A stretch of 64,000 nucleotides of DNA from Lentzea tibetensis. GTDB taxonomy: Bacteria; Actinomycetota; Actinomycetes; Mycobacteriales; Pseudonocardiaceae. Positions 56,256 to 64,000 of the stretch are shown piece by piece. Where the stretch lies: positions 203,155-267,154 of the forward strand of contig NZ_VOBR01000011.1 in NCBI RefSeq assembly GCF_007845675.1. The letters are read 5' to 3'. The notes below the pieces were generated by a model. It saw only the letters and a list, made by a program, of their open reading frames with translations. It did no database searches and was not told the DNA's origin. Position 1 is the first letter of the stretch; every line of letters starts with the position of its first letter. A program made the position numbers and the translations under genes.

Positions 56256-59018
56256 TCACGGAAGGCGCAAGCAGGACTCGGTGAGACCCAGCCGGGTCAG
56301 GACCGCCCGGTACTCGTCGCCACCCGCGCCCACGCGGTGCAGGCGGGCGAGCACGCGGGCGATCTGGACCTGGTCGTCCACGTGGCGCCAGACGTCCAGC
56401 GCGTGCCGCAGATACCCGACCGCGTCCCGCGTGCGGCCGGTCGCGATGGCCAGATCCGCCTGGGCACGCAGGACTTCGCCGATCCCGTCCGCGCACGCGT
56501 GTTCCTCGTGCACCGCGAGCGCCGCCTCGAGGCGCAACGTCGCCTGAGCCCACCGGCCCGCCCGGATGTCGACGTCGGCGGCCGCCTGGTCGAGGTAGGC
56601 GAGGCCGCTCGTCTCGTTCGCCTCCTCGGCGATCTTCCGGGCGTTGGTCAGCTCCACCTCCGCCTCGTCGAGCCTGCCGAGGTCGGTGAGCGCGATGGCG
56701 TGGTGGTAGTGGATCAACGACGTGCGCACCGTCTGCGGCCCGTTGGCGAGCACCTCCGCGAACAACGGCACGGCGCGCGCGGGATCGCCTGCCTCGGCGA
56801 GCGTCCAGGCGAGGCTCGCGAGACAGTGCCGCACGACATCGGGGCAGGCGGAACGGGCCGCGCTGACGGCCTGCTCCATCCAGTCGATCGCGTCGGTGAG
56901 CCTGCCGAGCCGGGCGGCCGCCTGGCCGCGTCTGCGCAACGCCCGCGCCTCCCACTCCGGGGTGCGGGCGGCGGCCATCAGCGCATCGGCGATCGCCGAC
57001 AGTTCCGCGTAGTGGTTGCGCTGCAGGCGGATCTCGAACAACGCGTCGTGCAGCCGGACGTCGTCGTCCAGGAGCAGCACGGCGCGCAGCAGGCGTTCCA
57101 GCTCACCGCTGTACGAGCGCAGCCACCAGAAGCCCGTCATCCGCAGCACCAGCGCGACGGCGAGGTCCGCCCGGCGCAGCGCGCACGCCTGTTCCACGGC
57201 GCAGACCAGGCTCTGCCGTTCCGCCTCGAACCAGTCGAGCGGTGCGCGCCGGGCGGCGTCCGTCGGCGGGACCGCCGTGACCGCGGGCGGGTGCACCAGT
57301 TCGTGCGGGATGAGGTCGTCCGCATCGGCCGCGAGCGCGAGCCAGCCGGTCAGCACGTCGGTGGGGTCGCTGTCCTCGTCCTGCTCACGGGCGAAAGCCA
57401 GGACGAGGTCGTGCATCCGGAACCGCTCCTGCCCGGCCGCGTCCCGGCCGAGTTGCTCGACCAGGTGCGCGTCCACGAGCGCGTCCAGGCCGCCGGCCAG
57501 CCGGGTGGCGACCCAGGCGGGCCAGTCCGGTGCGGTGAGTCCGCCGATCCGCCGGAAGAGCTTGCGCGCCAACGGGTCCAGCGCGTGGTAGCTGAGCCCG
57601 ATGCCCGCCCGGACGTCCAGGTCACCCACCCGCAGCGTGTCGAGGCGATCACGTTCGCCGGCCAGCCGCGAGCACAGGTCCTCGAGCCGCCAGGTGGTGT
57701 TGACCGCCAGCAGACCAGCGGCGACCGACAGGGCGAGCGGGAGATGCCCGCACAGCTCGGTGATCCGGGCAGCGGCGTGGTGCTCCGCCGCGACGCGGTC
57801 CTGACCGATGGCGTTCGCCAGCAGCTCAACGGCTTCCGGCGTGGTCAGCACGGGGACCGTCCACCGCGTCACGCCCAGCAGCGCACCCAGCCGGTGCCGC
57901 GAGGTGATCAGCGTCGCCTGCCCGTTCACCAGCGGGCGGACCTGCTCCTCGTCCCGCGCGTCGTCGAGCACGACCAGCACCCGCCTGCCCGCGAGATGGC
58001 TGCGGTACAACGAGATCCGCTCCGCCGGGTCGTCGGGCGGAGGGTCGGCGCCGAGCGCGCGCAGGAACCGGCCGAGCACCTCGTGCGGATCGGGCGTGGC
58101 CCGCAGGTCCGCGTACAGCCGGCCGTCCGGGAAGTCGGCCTGGCGCGCGACCGCGAGCGCCAGCGCCGTCTTGCCCACGCCGCCGGGGCCGAGCAGCAGC
58201 ACCACACCGGTGGCCTCGCTGATCTCCCGCACCAGCTCGACCCGGCCCGCCAGGGGCACCAGGTGCGAGGGGAGCTGCTGCGGCACGACCATCGCCGTCA
58301 CCCCGCGCAGCGCTTGGCTCTCCAAGCGCCGCAACGACTCGCCCGGTTCGATGCCGAGGTCGGCGGTGAACGTCCGGTGCACGCGCCGGTACTCCTCGAG
58401 CGCCTCCGCGCGGCGGCCCGCGTGCAGCAGGGCCCGCATCCGCTTCTCCCGCAGGCCTTCCCGGTAGGGGTGCTCGCGGACGAGGTCGGGCAGCGCGCGC
58501 AGCACGTCGTCGCCGCGTCCCAGCGCGAGCTCGGCGTCCAGTCGCGCCTCGAGCGCCGCGAGCCGTTCGTCGTGCAGGTTCTGCCGCATCGCCACGACGA
58601 GCTCGTCCGGCACGTCGGCGAGCGCCGGACCACGCCACAACGCGAGCGCGTCGGTCAGCGCGCCGACCGCGGCCGCCTGCTCACCCCGCTCGGCGAGCTC
58701 CCGTCCACGGGAGATGAGCGAGCGGAACTCGTCGAGGTCCAGTTCGTGCCCGGCGAGGCACAGCTCGTAGCCGATCGGCCGGGAGACGATCACTCCCGCG
58801 CCGAGCCGCCCGCGCAGCCTGCTGACCAGGTTGTGCAACTGGGCCCGCGCGGTCGGCGGCGGGACGGGCCAGAGCGCCTCGACCAGCGCGTCGGCGCGCA
58901 CCGTCGTGCCCGCACCGAGCAGCAGCGTGGCGAGCACGAACCGCTCCCTGCCACTACCCGCGGGCAACGGCACGCCGTCGCGCCTGACCTCGACCGCGCC
59001 GAGCACACCGAACCGCAC
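56256..59018 (-). CDS. AfsR-like SARP regulator (BTAD, NB-ARC, TPR)
   Basis: 920 residues from the GTG at 59018 with GAGGGGGA upstream. Residues 1-95 form an OmpR-type winged helix (MRFGVLGAVEVRRDG, ADALVEALWPVPPPTARAQLHNLVSRLR). Residues about 100-245 are the bacterial transcriptional activation domain (RRAEALEEYRRVHRTFTADLGIEPG). Residues about 260-560 are NB-ARC with Walker A GPGGVGKTALA and Walker B VLVVLDDA. The remainder is TPR (QAAARLGRLTDAIDWMEQAV, IALTDLGRLDEAEVEL). Regulators of this class activate secondary metabolism from 11-bp-spaced direct repeats; such a repeat lies 32 bp upstream at 59050-59071. Confidence 0.94.
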   Translation of the reverse strand: MRFGVLGAVEVRRDGVPLPAGSGRERFVLATLLLGAGTTVRADALVEALWPVPPPTARAQLHNLVSRLRGRLGAGVIVSRPIGYELCLAGHELDLDEFRSLISRGRELAERGEQAAAVGALTDALALWRGPALADVPDELVVAMRQNLHDERLAALEARLDAELALGRGDDVLRALPDLVREHPYREGLREKRMRALLHAGRRAEALEEYRRVHRTFTADLGIEPGESLRRLESQALRGVTAMVVPQQLPSHLVPLAGRVELVREISEATGVVLLLGPGGVGKTALALAVARQADFPDGRLYADLRATPDPHEVLGRFLRALGADPPPDDPAERISLYRSHLAGRRVLVVLDDARDEEQVRPLVNGQATLITSRHRLGALLGVTRWTVPVLTTPEAVELLANAIGQDRVAAEHHAAARITELCGHLPLALSVAAGLLAVNTTWRLEDLCSRLAGERDRLDTLRVGDLDVRAGIGLSYHALDPLARKLFRRIGGLTAPDWPAWVATRLAGGLDALVDAHLVEQLGRDAAGQERFRMHDLVLAFAREQDEDSDPTDVLTGWLALAADADDLIPHELVHPPAVTAVPPTDAARRAPLDWFEAERQSLVCAVEQACALRRADLAVALVLRMTGFWWLRSYSGELERLLRAVLLLDDDVRLHDALFEIRLQRNHYAELSAIADALMAAARTPEWEARALRRRGQAAARLGRLTDAIDWMEQAVSAARSACPDVVRHCLASLAWTLAEAGDPARAVPLFAEVLANGPQTVRTSLIHYHHAIALTDLGRLDEAEVELTNARKIAEEANETSGLAYLDQAAADVDIRAGRWAQATLRLEAALAVHEEHACADGIGEVLRAQADLAIATGRTRDAVGYLRHALDVWRHVDDQVQIARVLARLHRVGAGGDEYRAVLTRLGLTESCLRLP

Positions 59019-59049
59019 CGAGTCTTCCCCCTCGGCACCGAGGGTAGCC

Positions 59050-59071
59050 GCTTGTTAGTGGCTTGTTAGAG
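59050..59071. promoter_or_regulatory. 11-bp direct repeats, candidate SARP binding site
   Basis: GCTTGTTAGTG (59050-59060) is followed at once by GCTTGTTAGAG (59061-59071), 10 of 11 positions identical. SARP proteins bind heptamer direct repeats on an 11-bp period near the -35 element. The site lies between the SARP gene (32 bp) and the divergent secreted-protein gene (54 bp), so autoregulation and activation of the latter are both plausible. Confidence 0.6.
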
Positions 59072-59125
59072 CACTCGGCGAGAGTCTGCCGAGTTCACAT
59101 CAGGCTCAGCAGGGGAGTGCGAAAA

Positions 59126-59572
59126 GTGAAGAAAGTCCTGATCGGCGCCATGGCGGCGCTGGCATGCCTGGCCGCCGCACCCGCCGCGCAGGCGGCACCG
59201 TCGACGCCGGCGCCGTACAAGCTGGTCGACCAGTGCGCGGGCAACATGGTGCCCGGCTTCCCGAAGGTGCTGTCCAACCAGCTGGGCGACACCCAGGGAC
59301 GTCTCGAGCTCCGGTACTCCAGCGCCGCCGGGGGCACGAACTGCGTGCAGCTCTACGACATGGCGCCCGGCAAGCACAGCATGACCGTCACCATCAAGAG
59401 GGAAGGTCTGAGCTACCAGGGTTCGGACTCCGGCGTCTACGACCTGTACGCGGGCGGCGTCGCGGTGACCGGCACGAACGGCAAGTGCGTCTGGGTGAGC
59501 GGCTCGCTCGTCATGGGCTCGCACTCGGTGGACCGCTTCCGCGGCAGCTGGGGCCCGGTGGCCTGCGGCTGA
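59126..59572 (+). CDS. Small secreted protein with two likely disulfides
   Basis: 148 residues from the GTG at 59126 with AGGGGAG upstream. A Sec signal peptide (KKVLIGAMAALACLAAAPAAQA) is cleaved after about residue 23. The mature domain is beta-rich and has four cysteines (DQCAGN, TNCVQL, GKCVWV, VACG), probably two disulfides. No enzyme motif is visible. It is divergent from the SARP gene and shares the direct-repeat region. The function is unknown; a carbohydrate- or surface-binding domain is possible. Confidence 0.75.
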   Translation: MKKVLIGAMAALACLAAAPAAQAAPSTPAPYKLVDQCAGNMVPGFPKVLSNQLGDTQGRLELRYSSAAGGTNCVQLYDMAPGKHSMTVTIKREGLSYQGSDSGVYDLYAGGVAVTGTNGKCVWVSGSLVMGSHSVDRFRGSWGPVACG

Positions 59573-59591
59573 GCGGCTGAGAACTGGGGGT

Positions 59592-59620
59592 GGCGCCGCG
59601 GCCCGGTGGGTCGCGGCGCC
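59592..59620. terminator. Strong hairpin between convergent genes
   Basis: A perfect 9-bp stem (GGCGCCGCG with CGCGGCGCC) contains a further CCC/GGG pairing in its loop. It lies 20 bp after the stop of the secreted-protein gene and 12 bp after the stop of the convergent DedA gene. Position and stability suggest a shared terminator, although a T-run is absent. Confidence 0.65.
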
Positions 59621-59631
59621 TGCCGCCGAGA

Positions 59632-60255
59632 TCAGGCTTCCTGCGGTTGTTCTTCCAGCGTGCGCCGGTGACGCCTGCGCAGCACCAGCATGATCGTGAC
59701 GCCGGAGACCACCGCGAACGCGAGGCCGATCCAGGAGAAGCGGTGCAGCCACTTCTCGGCCACGACACCCAGGTAGTACACGGCCGCGGTGGTGCCGCCC
59801 GCCCAGACGATGCCGCCCAGTGCGTTGGCGGCGAAGAAACGGCCGTACGCCATGTGCATCGAGCCGGCCAGCGGACCGGCGAGGATGCGCAGCAGTGCGA
59901 CGAACCGGCCGAAGAACACCGCCCACGCGCCGTGCTTCGCGAACGTGCCGCGCGCCCGTTCGATCTGCTCGGGGCCGAAGTGCTTGGGAAACTTCCGGCC
60001 GGCGAAGGCGAACAGCTTGGCGCCGTGCTTGCGGCCGAGCAGGTAGCCGATGCTGTCGCCGATGATCGCGCCCGTGGCCGCGAAGACACCGATCCACAGC
60101 GGGTTGAGCTCGTCGTGCTGGGACGCCAGGAGCGACGACCCCACGAGGACGATCTCGCCCGGCAGCGGGATGCCGATGCTCTCCACGCCGATCACGAGGC
60201 CGACGGTGAGGTACACCAGCAGCGGCGGGATGGTCTCCAGCCATTGTTGGATCAT
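59632..60255 (-). CDS. DedA/SNARE-associated family membrane protein
   Basis: 207 residues with about five membrane helices. The family features are GIPLPGEIVLVGSSLLA, GDSIGYLLGRKHGAKLF and the FFGRFVALLRILAGPLAGSMHMAYGRFF segment with its conserved Arg residues. DedA proteins are transporters or flippases that recycle undecaprenyl phosphate or phospholipids across the membrane. It appears to be a single-gene unit. Confidence 0.93.
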   Translation of the reverse strand: MIQQWLETIPPLLVYLTVGLVIGVESIGIPLPGEIVLVGSSLLASQHDELNPLWIGVFAATGAIIGDSIGYLLGRKHGAKLFAFAGRKFPKHFGPEQIERARGTFAKHGAWAVFFGRFVALLRILAGPLAGSMHMAYGRFFAANALGGIVWAGGTTAAVYYLGVVAEKWLHRFSWIGLAFAVVSGVTIMLVLRRRHRRTLEEQPQEA

Positions 60256-60297
60256 CTAGACGAATCCGTCCGTTCGGTGATGCTCGACGGGCACAGG

Positions 60298-61149
60298 CTA
60301 GGGCAGGCCGATCGACCGGTCGCCCGCGGTGCGGAGCCACTCCAGCGCCGCCGGTGCGTCGTTGAGCACCGAGATGTGGCCGTGCTCGGGGAATAGTCGC
60401 AGCTCAGCGGTGGGGCAGTGGCGGGCGAGCCACTCGCCGTGGGAGCTGGGGATGACCCGGTCCTGCCCGCCGTGCAGCAGCAGGACCGGCGCGGTGATCG
60501 TCGTCGGGTCGCAGCCCCACGGCGTGACGTACGCGAGGTCGTCTTCGATCAGAGGCGCCGGACCGCCCGCGAGCGCCGGGCCGACGACGCTGCCGAACCA
60601 GCCCCACGGCCCGTCGAACGCGGCGAGGTCCGCTGGCGCGAACTCCATCTCCGGGTTGTCCGGGCGCGCCTCGTAGGCCTCCTTCGCCACGCGACCGGCC
60701 GCGGCCGAGCGGAGCGAGCCGGCGCTCGACTCCGACATGCCCGCGAACCAGTCCAGCCCGGCCGCGTCGAACGGGGCGATGCCCGCGGCGCTGACCACCG
60801 CGACGACCCGGTCGGGCAGCAGCGCGCCGCACCCCAGCGCGAACGACCCGCCACCGGAGTGGCCCATGACCGCGAACCGTTCGATGCCCAGTGCGTCGGC
60901 GACCTCCGCGACGTCCGCGGCCACCGAGCCGACGGTCCGGCCGGGCTGCGGGCTCGACCCGCCGTAGCCGGGCCGGTCGAACGACACCCAGCGGATGCCG
61001 AGCTGGTCCGACACGGCGAACAGCGGTTCCGGCGGCGTGCCGATGTTCGGCGTGCCGTGGTGCCAGAACACGACGAGCTCACCTGCCGGACCGGTGTCGT
61101 ACACGTGCACCGTGCGGCCGTCGGCCAACGCCAGATCGGTCTCGATCAC
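60298..61149 (-). CDS. Alpha/beta-fold hydrolase
   Basis: 283 residues from the GTG at 61149. HHGTPNIG forms the oxyanion region, GHSGGGSFALG holds the nucleophile Ser, HGGQDRVIP supplies Asp, and EHGHISVLN the catalytic His. The substrate cannot be inferred. It is divergent from the PEP-mutase-family gene, with 78 bp between them. Confidence 0.9.
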   Translation of the reverse strand: MIETDLALADGRTVHVYDTGPAGELVVFWHHGTPNIGTPPEPLFAVSDQLGIRWVSFDRPGYGGSSPQPGRTVGSVAADVAEVADALGIERFAVMGHSGGGSFALGCGALLPDRVVAVVSAAGIAPFDAAGLDWFAGMSESSAGSLRSAAAGRVAKEAYEARPDNPEMEFAPADLAAFDGPWGWFGSVVGPALAGGPAPLIEDDLAYVTPWGCDPTTITAPVLLLHGGQDRVIPSSHGEWLARHCPTAELRLFPEHGHISVLNDAPAALEWLRTAGDRSIGLP

Positions 61150-61227
61150 GCGCCCGAACCTAGCAGCGGCGCACCGGGGTCCATGGGTAGTCTGCGGCCG
61201 GACGTGCGGATCACTAGGGGGAACGTC

Positions 61228-62052
61228 GTGGGGATCGAGCAGAAGGCTTTGGCACTGCGGGAGTTGCACGCGAGCGGAATCCTCGTGCTGCCGAACGCGT
61301 GGGACGCGGCCAGCGCCGCGATCATCGCGGGAGCTGGCGCGAAGGCGGTCGCCACGACCAGCGGTGGTGTCGCGTGGAGCGTGGGCAAGTCCGACGGTGG
61401 TGGCATGACCCGCGACGAGATGATCGAGCAGGTGCGGCGGATCACGGCCGTCGTGGACGTGCCGGTGACCGCGGACGTCGAGGGCGGCTACGGCCACGAG
61501 CCCGAGGCCGTGGCGAAGACCGTCGAGGCCGTGATCGAGGCGGGTGCGGCGGGCATCAACCTGGAGGACTCGAAAGCGCCGGGCGGCCCGCTGTTCACCG
61601 CCGCCGAGCACGCAGACCGGATCAGGGCGGGGCGTGCGGCCGCTGCTGAGGCCGGGCTGGCCGAGTTCTTCATCAACGTGCGCACGGACGTCTTCCTGTT
61701 CCAGATCGGCGAGGCCGACGGCAGGCTCGACGACGTCCTGCGGCGGGCCGCGGCGTACGCCGAAGCGGGCGCGGACGGCCTGTTCGTGCCCGGACTGATC
61801 GACCTGGACCTGTTGGCGCGGTTGACGAAGAGCACCGACCTGCCCGTCGGTGTGATGGCGTGGCCGGGTGCGCCGACGGTCGCCGAGTTCGAGCAGGCCG
61901 GGGTGCGGCGGGTCAGCGTGGGCACCGGCATCAGCCAGGCCGCCTACACCGTCGCCCAGCGGGCCGCGGTCGAGCTGCTCACCAAGGGCACGTACTCCGA
62001 GCTGGAGGGCGCGCTCGACTTCGGCACCATGAACGGCTTGTTCAGCAACTGA
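61228..62052 (+). CDS. Isocitrate lyase/PEP mutase family enzyme
   Basis: 274 residues from the GTG at 61228 with AGGGGGA five bases upstream; an in-frame GTG at 61204 is less likely. The TIM-barrel features are LPNAWDAASAAIIAGAG, TADVEGGYG with metal-binding Asp and Glu, and GINLEDS. This branch includes carboxyphosphonoenolpyruvate phosphonomutase-like and 2-methylisocitrate-lyase-like proteins, but many members have unassigned C-C or C-O lyase activity. It runs convergent with the SWIM gene, with 13 bp between stops. Confidence 0.9.
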   Translation: MGIEQKALALRELHASGILVLPNAWDAASAAIIAGAGAKAVATTSGGVAWSVGKSDGGGMTRDEMIEQVRRITAVVDVPVTADVEGGYGHEPEAVAKTVEAVIEAGAAGINLEDSKAPGGPLFTAAEHADRIRAGRAAAAEAGLAEFFINVRTDVFLFQIGEADGRLDDVLRRAAAYAEAGADGLFVPGLIDLDLLARLTKSTDLPVGVMAWPGAPTVAEFEQAGVRRVSVGTGISQAAYTVAQRAAVELLTKGTYSELEGALDFGTMNGLFSN

Positions 62053-62065
62053 TCAACGCCGGGCG

Positions 62066-63892
62066 CTAGCGGAACTCCGCGGTCACCAGCAGCCGCAGGT
62101 GCGCCGCGAGCCAGGTGCGGGGGGCGGGCTCCTCGACGAAGGCGTTCACCAGACCGGCCGAGGTGCGCAGGCCGGTCTGGTGCAGCTCGGCCGCGACCTC
62201 GCGCAGCCGTGCGGGCAGGCTCGGCGGCAGGTGGTGGAGCCCGCGATGCGCCGCCTCCGCCAGCACCGTCAACGCGCTGCTGACGGCGGCGCTGATCGGT
62301 TCGGTCGTCGTCGTGGTGTGCTCGAGCACCGGTGACGTGCTCGTGCCCGCGAGATCCGGCACCACGACACCGGACTCCGTGTGCACGGCCAGCGGATCGA
62401 TGACGATCCGGCCCCGTGCGCGGCGCAGGCTCCCGCTGACGTGCAACGGCCCGGCCCGCAACGCGTCGGCCAGCGCGTCGAGCGCGTGCGGGCTGACGCT
62501 GCGGTGCGTCATCTCGACCGTGGCGCTTCGCCCGGCGACGTCGGTGATCACCGCCTCCACCCGTTGTGCCGCCGGGTCGTAGCCGACGTGCTCGACCCCG
62601 GCGATCCGCACCACTCGCACCAGCTCGGCCGCCACCCGCGCCCGGACGACACGGGGTGGCAGCGCGGCCAGCTGCGCCTCGGCCTGCGCGAGGTCGTGGA
62701 CCACCAGCGCGGCGGGCAGGTCCGCCCACGCCGTGCCGACCGGGGTGACGGACGTCTTCGCCACCCGGCTCGTCTTGAGCTTGAGCACGCGACTCGCGCT
62801 GCGCGACGCCGACTCGGACACGACGTTCGCCGCCGCCAGCGTCCGCGCGGTGCGCAGGGCCGTGTCGCGGTGCACGAGCACCACCTCGCCCGACGCGAAG
62901 TAGACGTCCGCTGCCTGCTCGGTGCGCATCCGGCAGCCCAGCGCGGTGAGGCGCACCCGGCGCAGCGGTGTCTCCGCGGGCTCGTCCGCACCCAGCACCT
63001 CCGAGCGCGACCCCGTCGCCGTGGCGCGCGCGTGCAGTTCGGTCACCAGCTCGGCGAACCGCTCCGCCTCGTACGCGGCGCTGCGCGCGCGATAGGCGTC
63101 GAGCTGGCCGAGCAGGTCGTCGATCGCCGCGGCCGGCCAGTGCAGCTTGCGCGTGACGAGGTCGCGCTGCAGGCGGAGCCACGTCGCGTCCAGCACCGGG
63201 CTCGCGTGCGCCGCGCCTTCCTCGAGCAACTCCTCCAGCAGCGCGCCGACCGTGCGCAGGTCCGCGGCCGCGGCTGGGCCACCGCCCACGTCGAACCGGG
63301 AGGACCCCGTCAGACCGAGCTCGTCGGCCACCCGGAACGCCCACACCGCCAGCACGACGGCCTCGTCGCGGTGCGCGATCGTCGCGTCGGTGCGGGCGAA
63401 GGCGAGGTCGCCCGGCACGAGGAAGCTGACCACGCAGGTCGGCAGCTCGGCGACGGCCGTCGGGTCCTCCGTCGTCGGTCTGCGCACCTTGGCCTGGTAC
63501 CCGGCTCGCCGGGTGCGGTCGGCCCGGCGCACCGCGGGCTCGCCGAACAACGCCACCAGCTCGTCGTCGGTGACCGAGCCGGGCGACCAGACCTCGGCGG
63601 GCGGCGCGTCGGCAGGACCGCACGAGCGCTGGTACGCCAGCACGAGTGCGATCCGGTGGCGGCACACGCCGGGCGCGCCGCAGCTGCACACCGCGGCGTC
63701 GAGCGTCGTGCGCGGCGGCAGTGCGGACGAGACGCCGTCGCTGAAGGTGCCGCGCACGACGCCGTCCGCGTCGATCTCGACGGCCGGGCCCGCGCCCGCG
63801 TCGAGCTCCTTGGCCGCGCGCTTCACCAGGCCGCGGTTGGCCAGCGCGGCGAGCGCGTCCGGCGTCAGGGCGAGCAGGTCCGGTCTGGTCAT
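62066..63892 (-). CDS. SWIM zinc-finger protein
   Basis: 608 residues. The SWIM motif CxCx5CxH is at Cys69, Cys71, Cys77 and His79 (CSCGAPGVCRHR), within an N-terminal domain that starts LLALTPDALAALANRGLVKRA. The remaining 500 residues are a mix of helical and beta regions without enzyme motifs. In actinomycetes this protein type is encoded beside a MoxR-like AAA ATPase and vWA proteins. Here its ATG overlaps the stop of an upstream gene that runs off the window, which agrees with that operon. Confidence 0.9.
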   Translation of the reverse strand: MTRPDLLALTPDALAALANRGLVKRAAKELDAGAGPAVEIDADGVVRGTFSDGVSSALPPRTTLDAAVCSCGAPGVCRHRIALVLAYQRSCGPADAPPAEVWSPGSVTDDELVALFGEPAVRRADRTRRAGYQAKVRRPTTEDPTAVAELPTCVVSFLVPGDLAFARTDATIAHRDEAVVLAVWAFRVADELGLTGSSRFDVGGGPAAAADLRTVGALLEELLEEGAAHASPVLDATWLRLQRDLVTRKLHWPAAAIDDLLGQLDAYRARSAAYEAERFAELVTELHARATATGSRSEVLGADEPAETPLRRVRLTALGCRMRTEQAADVYFASGEVVLVHRDTALRTARTLAAANVVSESASRSASRVLKLKTSRVAKTSVTPVGTAWADLPAALVVHDLAQAEAQLAALPPRVVRARVAAELVRVVRIAGVEHVGYDPAAQRVEAVITDVAGRSATVEMTHRSVSPHALDALADALRAGPLHVSGSLRRARGRIVIDPLAVHTESGVVVPDLAGTSTSPVLEHTTTTTEPISAAVSSALTVLAEAAHRGLHHLPPSLPARLREVAAELHQTGLRTSAGLVNAFVEEPAPRTWLAAHLRLLVTAEFR

Positions 63893-64000
63893 GTGAGCTT
63901 CTCCGCGACGAACTCGGCCAGCTGGCCCGGTGTCATGGCGCCGACGTGGGCGCCCACGTCGGCGAGGCGCTGGGCGAGGACCCGGTCGTAGTCGGGGTTC
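63889..64000 (-). CDS. C-terminal fragment of the gene upstream of the SWIM protein
   Basis: Only the last 36 or so codons lie in the window, ending GQLAEFVAEKLT before TGA at 63889-63891; the ATGA overlap links it to the SWIM gene. The visible part is helical and amphipathic (DYDRVLAQRLADVGAHVGAM). By analogy with conserved SWIM operons it could be a MoxR-like AAA ATPase, but the fragment is too short to decide. Confidence 0.6.
   Translation of the reverse strand, partial: NPDYDRVLAQRLADVGAHVGAMTPGQLAEFVAEKLT

Noticed and set aside
1-64000. tRNA genes, CRISPR arrays, transposases or integrase attachment sites
   Set aside because: No cloverleaf-like segment, no regularly spaced repeats, and no transposase or integrase motif was seen on either strand.

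Overview
The window is high-GC actinomycete chromosome. GTG and TTG starts are common, genes sit in tight operons with 1-4 bp overlaps, and there is a DUF3558-type lipoprotein, a StrR-family activator, a SARP regulator and many NarL-type two-component systems. Together these suggest the order Pseudonocardiales (Saccharothrix, Lentzea or Actinosynnema-like); this is inference from gene content. I saw no rRNA, tRNA, CRISPR array, insertion sequence or origin, and no gene-free stretch longer than 300 bases.

Positions 1-13662 hold the clearest specialised function, a dithiolopyrrolone (holomycin/thiolutin-type) biosynthetic gene cluster. The operon at 5905-13662 encodes a three-domain NRPS (Cy-A-PCP) whose adenylation code reads exactly as cysteine, then a GMC oxidoreductase, a type II thioesterase, an acyl-CoA dehydrogenase, a globin and a GNAT acyltransferase. 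This matches the hlmE-D-C-B-G-A set. An HlmF-like flavin decarboxylase (5215-5766) diverges from it, and an HlmI-like dithiol oxidase (3180-4079) lies just outside. A StrR-type regulator (4204-5169) probably activates the cluster. An ArsR-rhodanese fusion (2431-3096) faces the HlmI-like gene across a palindromic operator. A P450, a TetR regulator and the end of a DHA2 exporter form the left flank.

Positions 13670-26243 are mixed: a ClpC-like ATPase lacking its N-domain, small hypotheticals, a sirtuin, a YdcF-like membrane protein, an ATP-dependent DNA ligase with a frameshift that disconnects motif VI, an ECF42-type sigma factor with its YciI partner, a proline iminopeptidase, an alkaline-phosphatase-superfamily enzyme, a MOSC protein and a second P450.

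Positions 26249-31426 look like one uncharacterised signalling unit: an orphan receiver, a NarL-type response regulator and kinase, a single-pass membrane protein, a membrane-anchored P-loop GTPase and a 96-residue protein. An identical 18-bp near-palindrome lies upstream of the genes at both ends. Two further kinase/regulator pairs are coupled to ABC exporters (32870-36205 and 46433-52432, the latter with a CPBP protease). Between them, 37405-41815 encodes a TelA-centred operon: an XpaC-like protein, a lipoprotein joining a solute-binding-like region to a vWA domain, TelA, and a second solute-binding-like protein.

Positions 52513-64000 carry an MmyB-type regulator divergent from two SDR genes (a perfect 24-bp palindrome lies between the SDRs), a lower-GC membrane/coiled-coil gene, an AfsR-like SARP with 11-bp direct repeats in front of it, a small secreted protein, a DedA protein, an alpha/beta hydrolase, a PEP-mutase-family enzyme, and the start of a SWIM-domain operon cut by the window edge. 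Two genes (ligase and 45826) carry single-base frameshifts in G runs, so sequencing error has to be weighed against real mutation.
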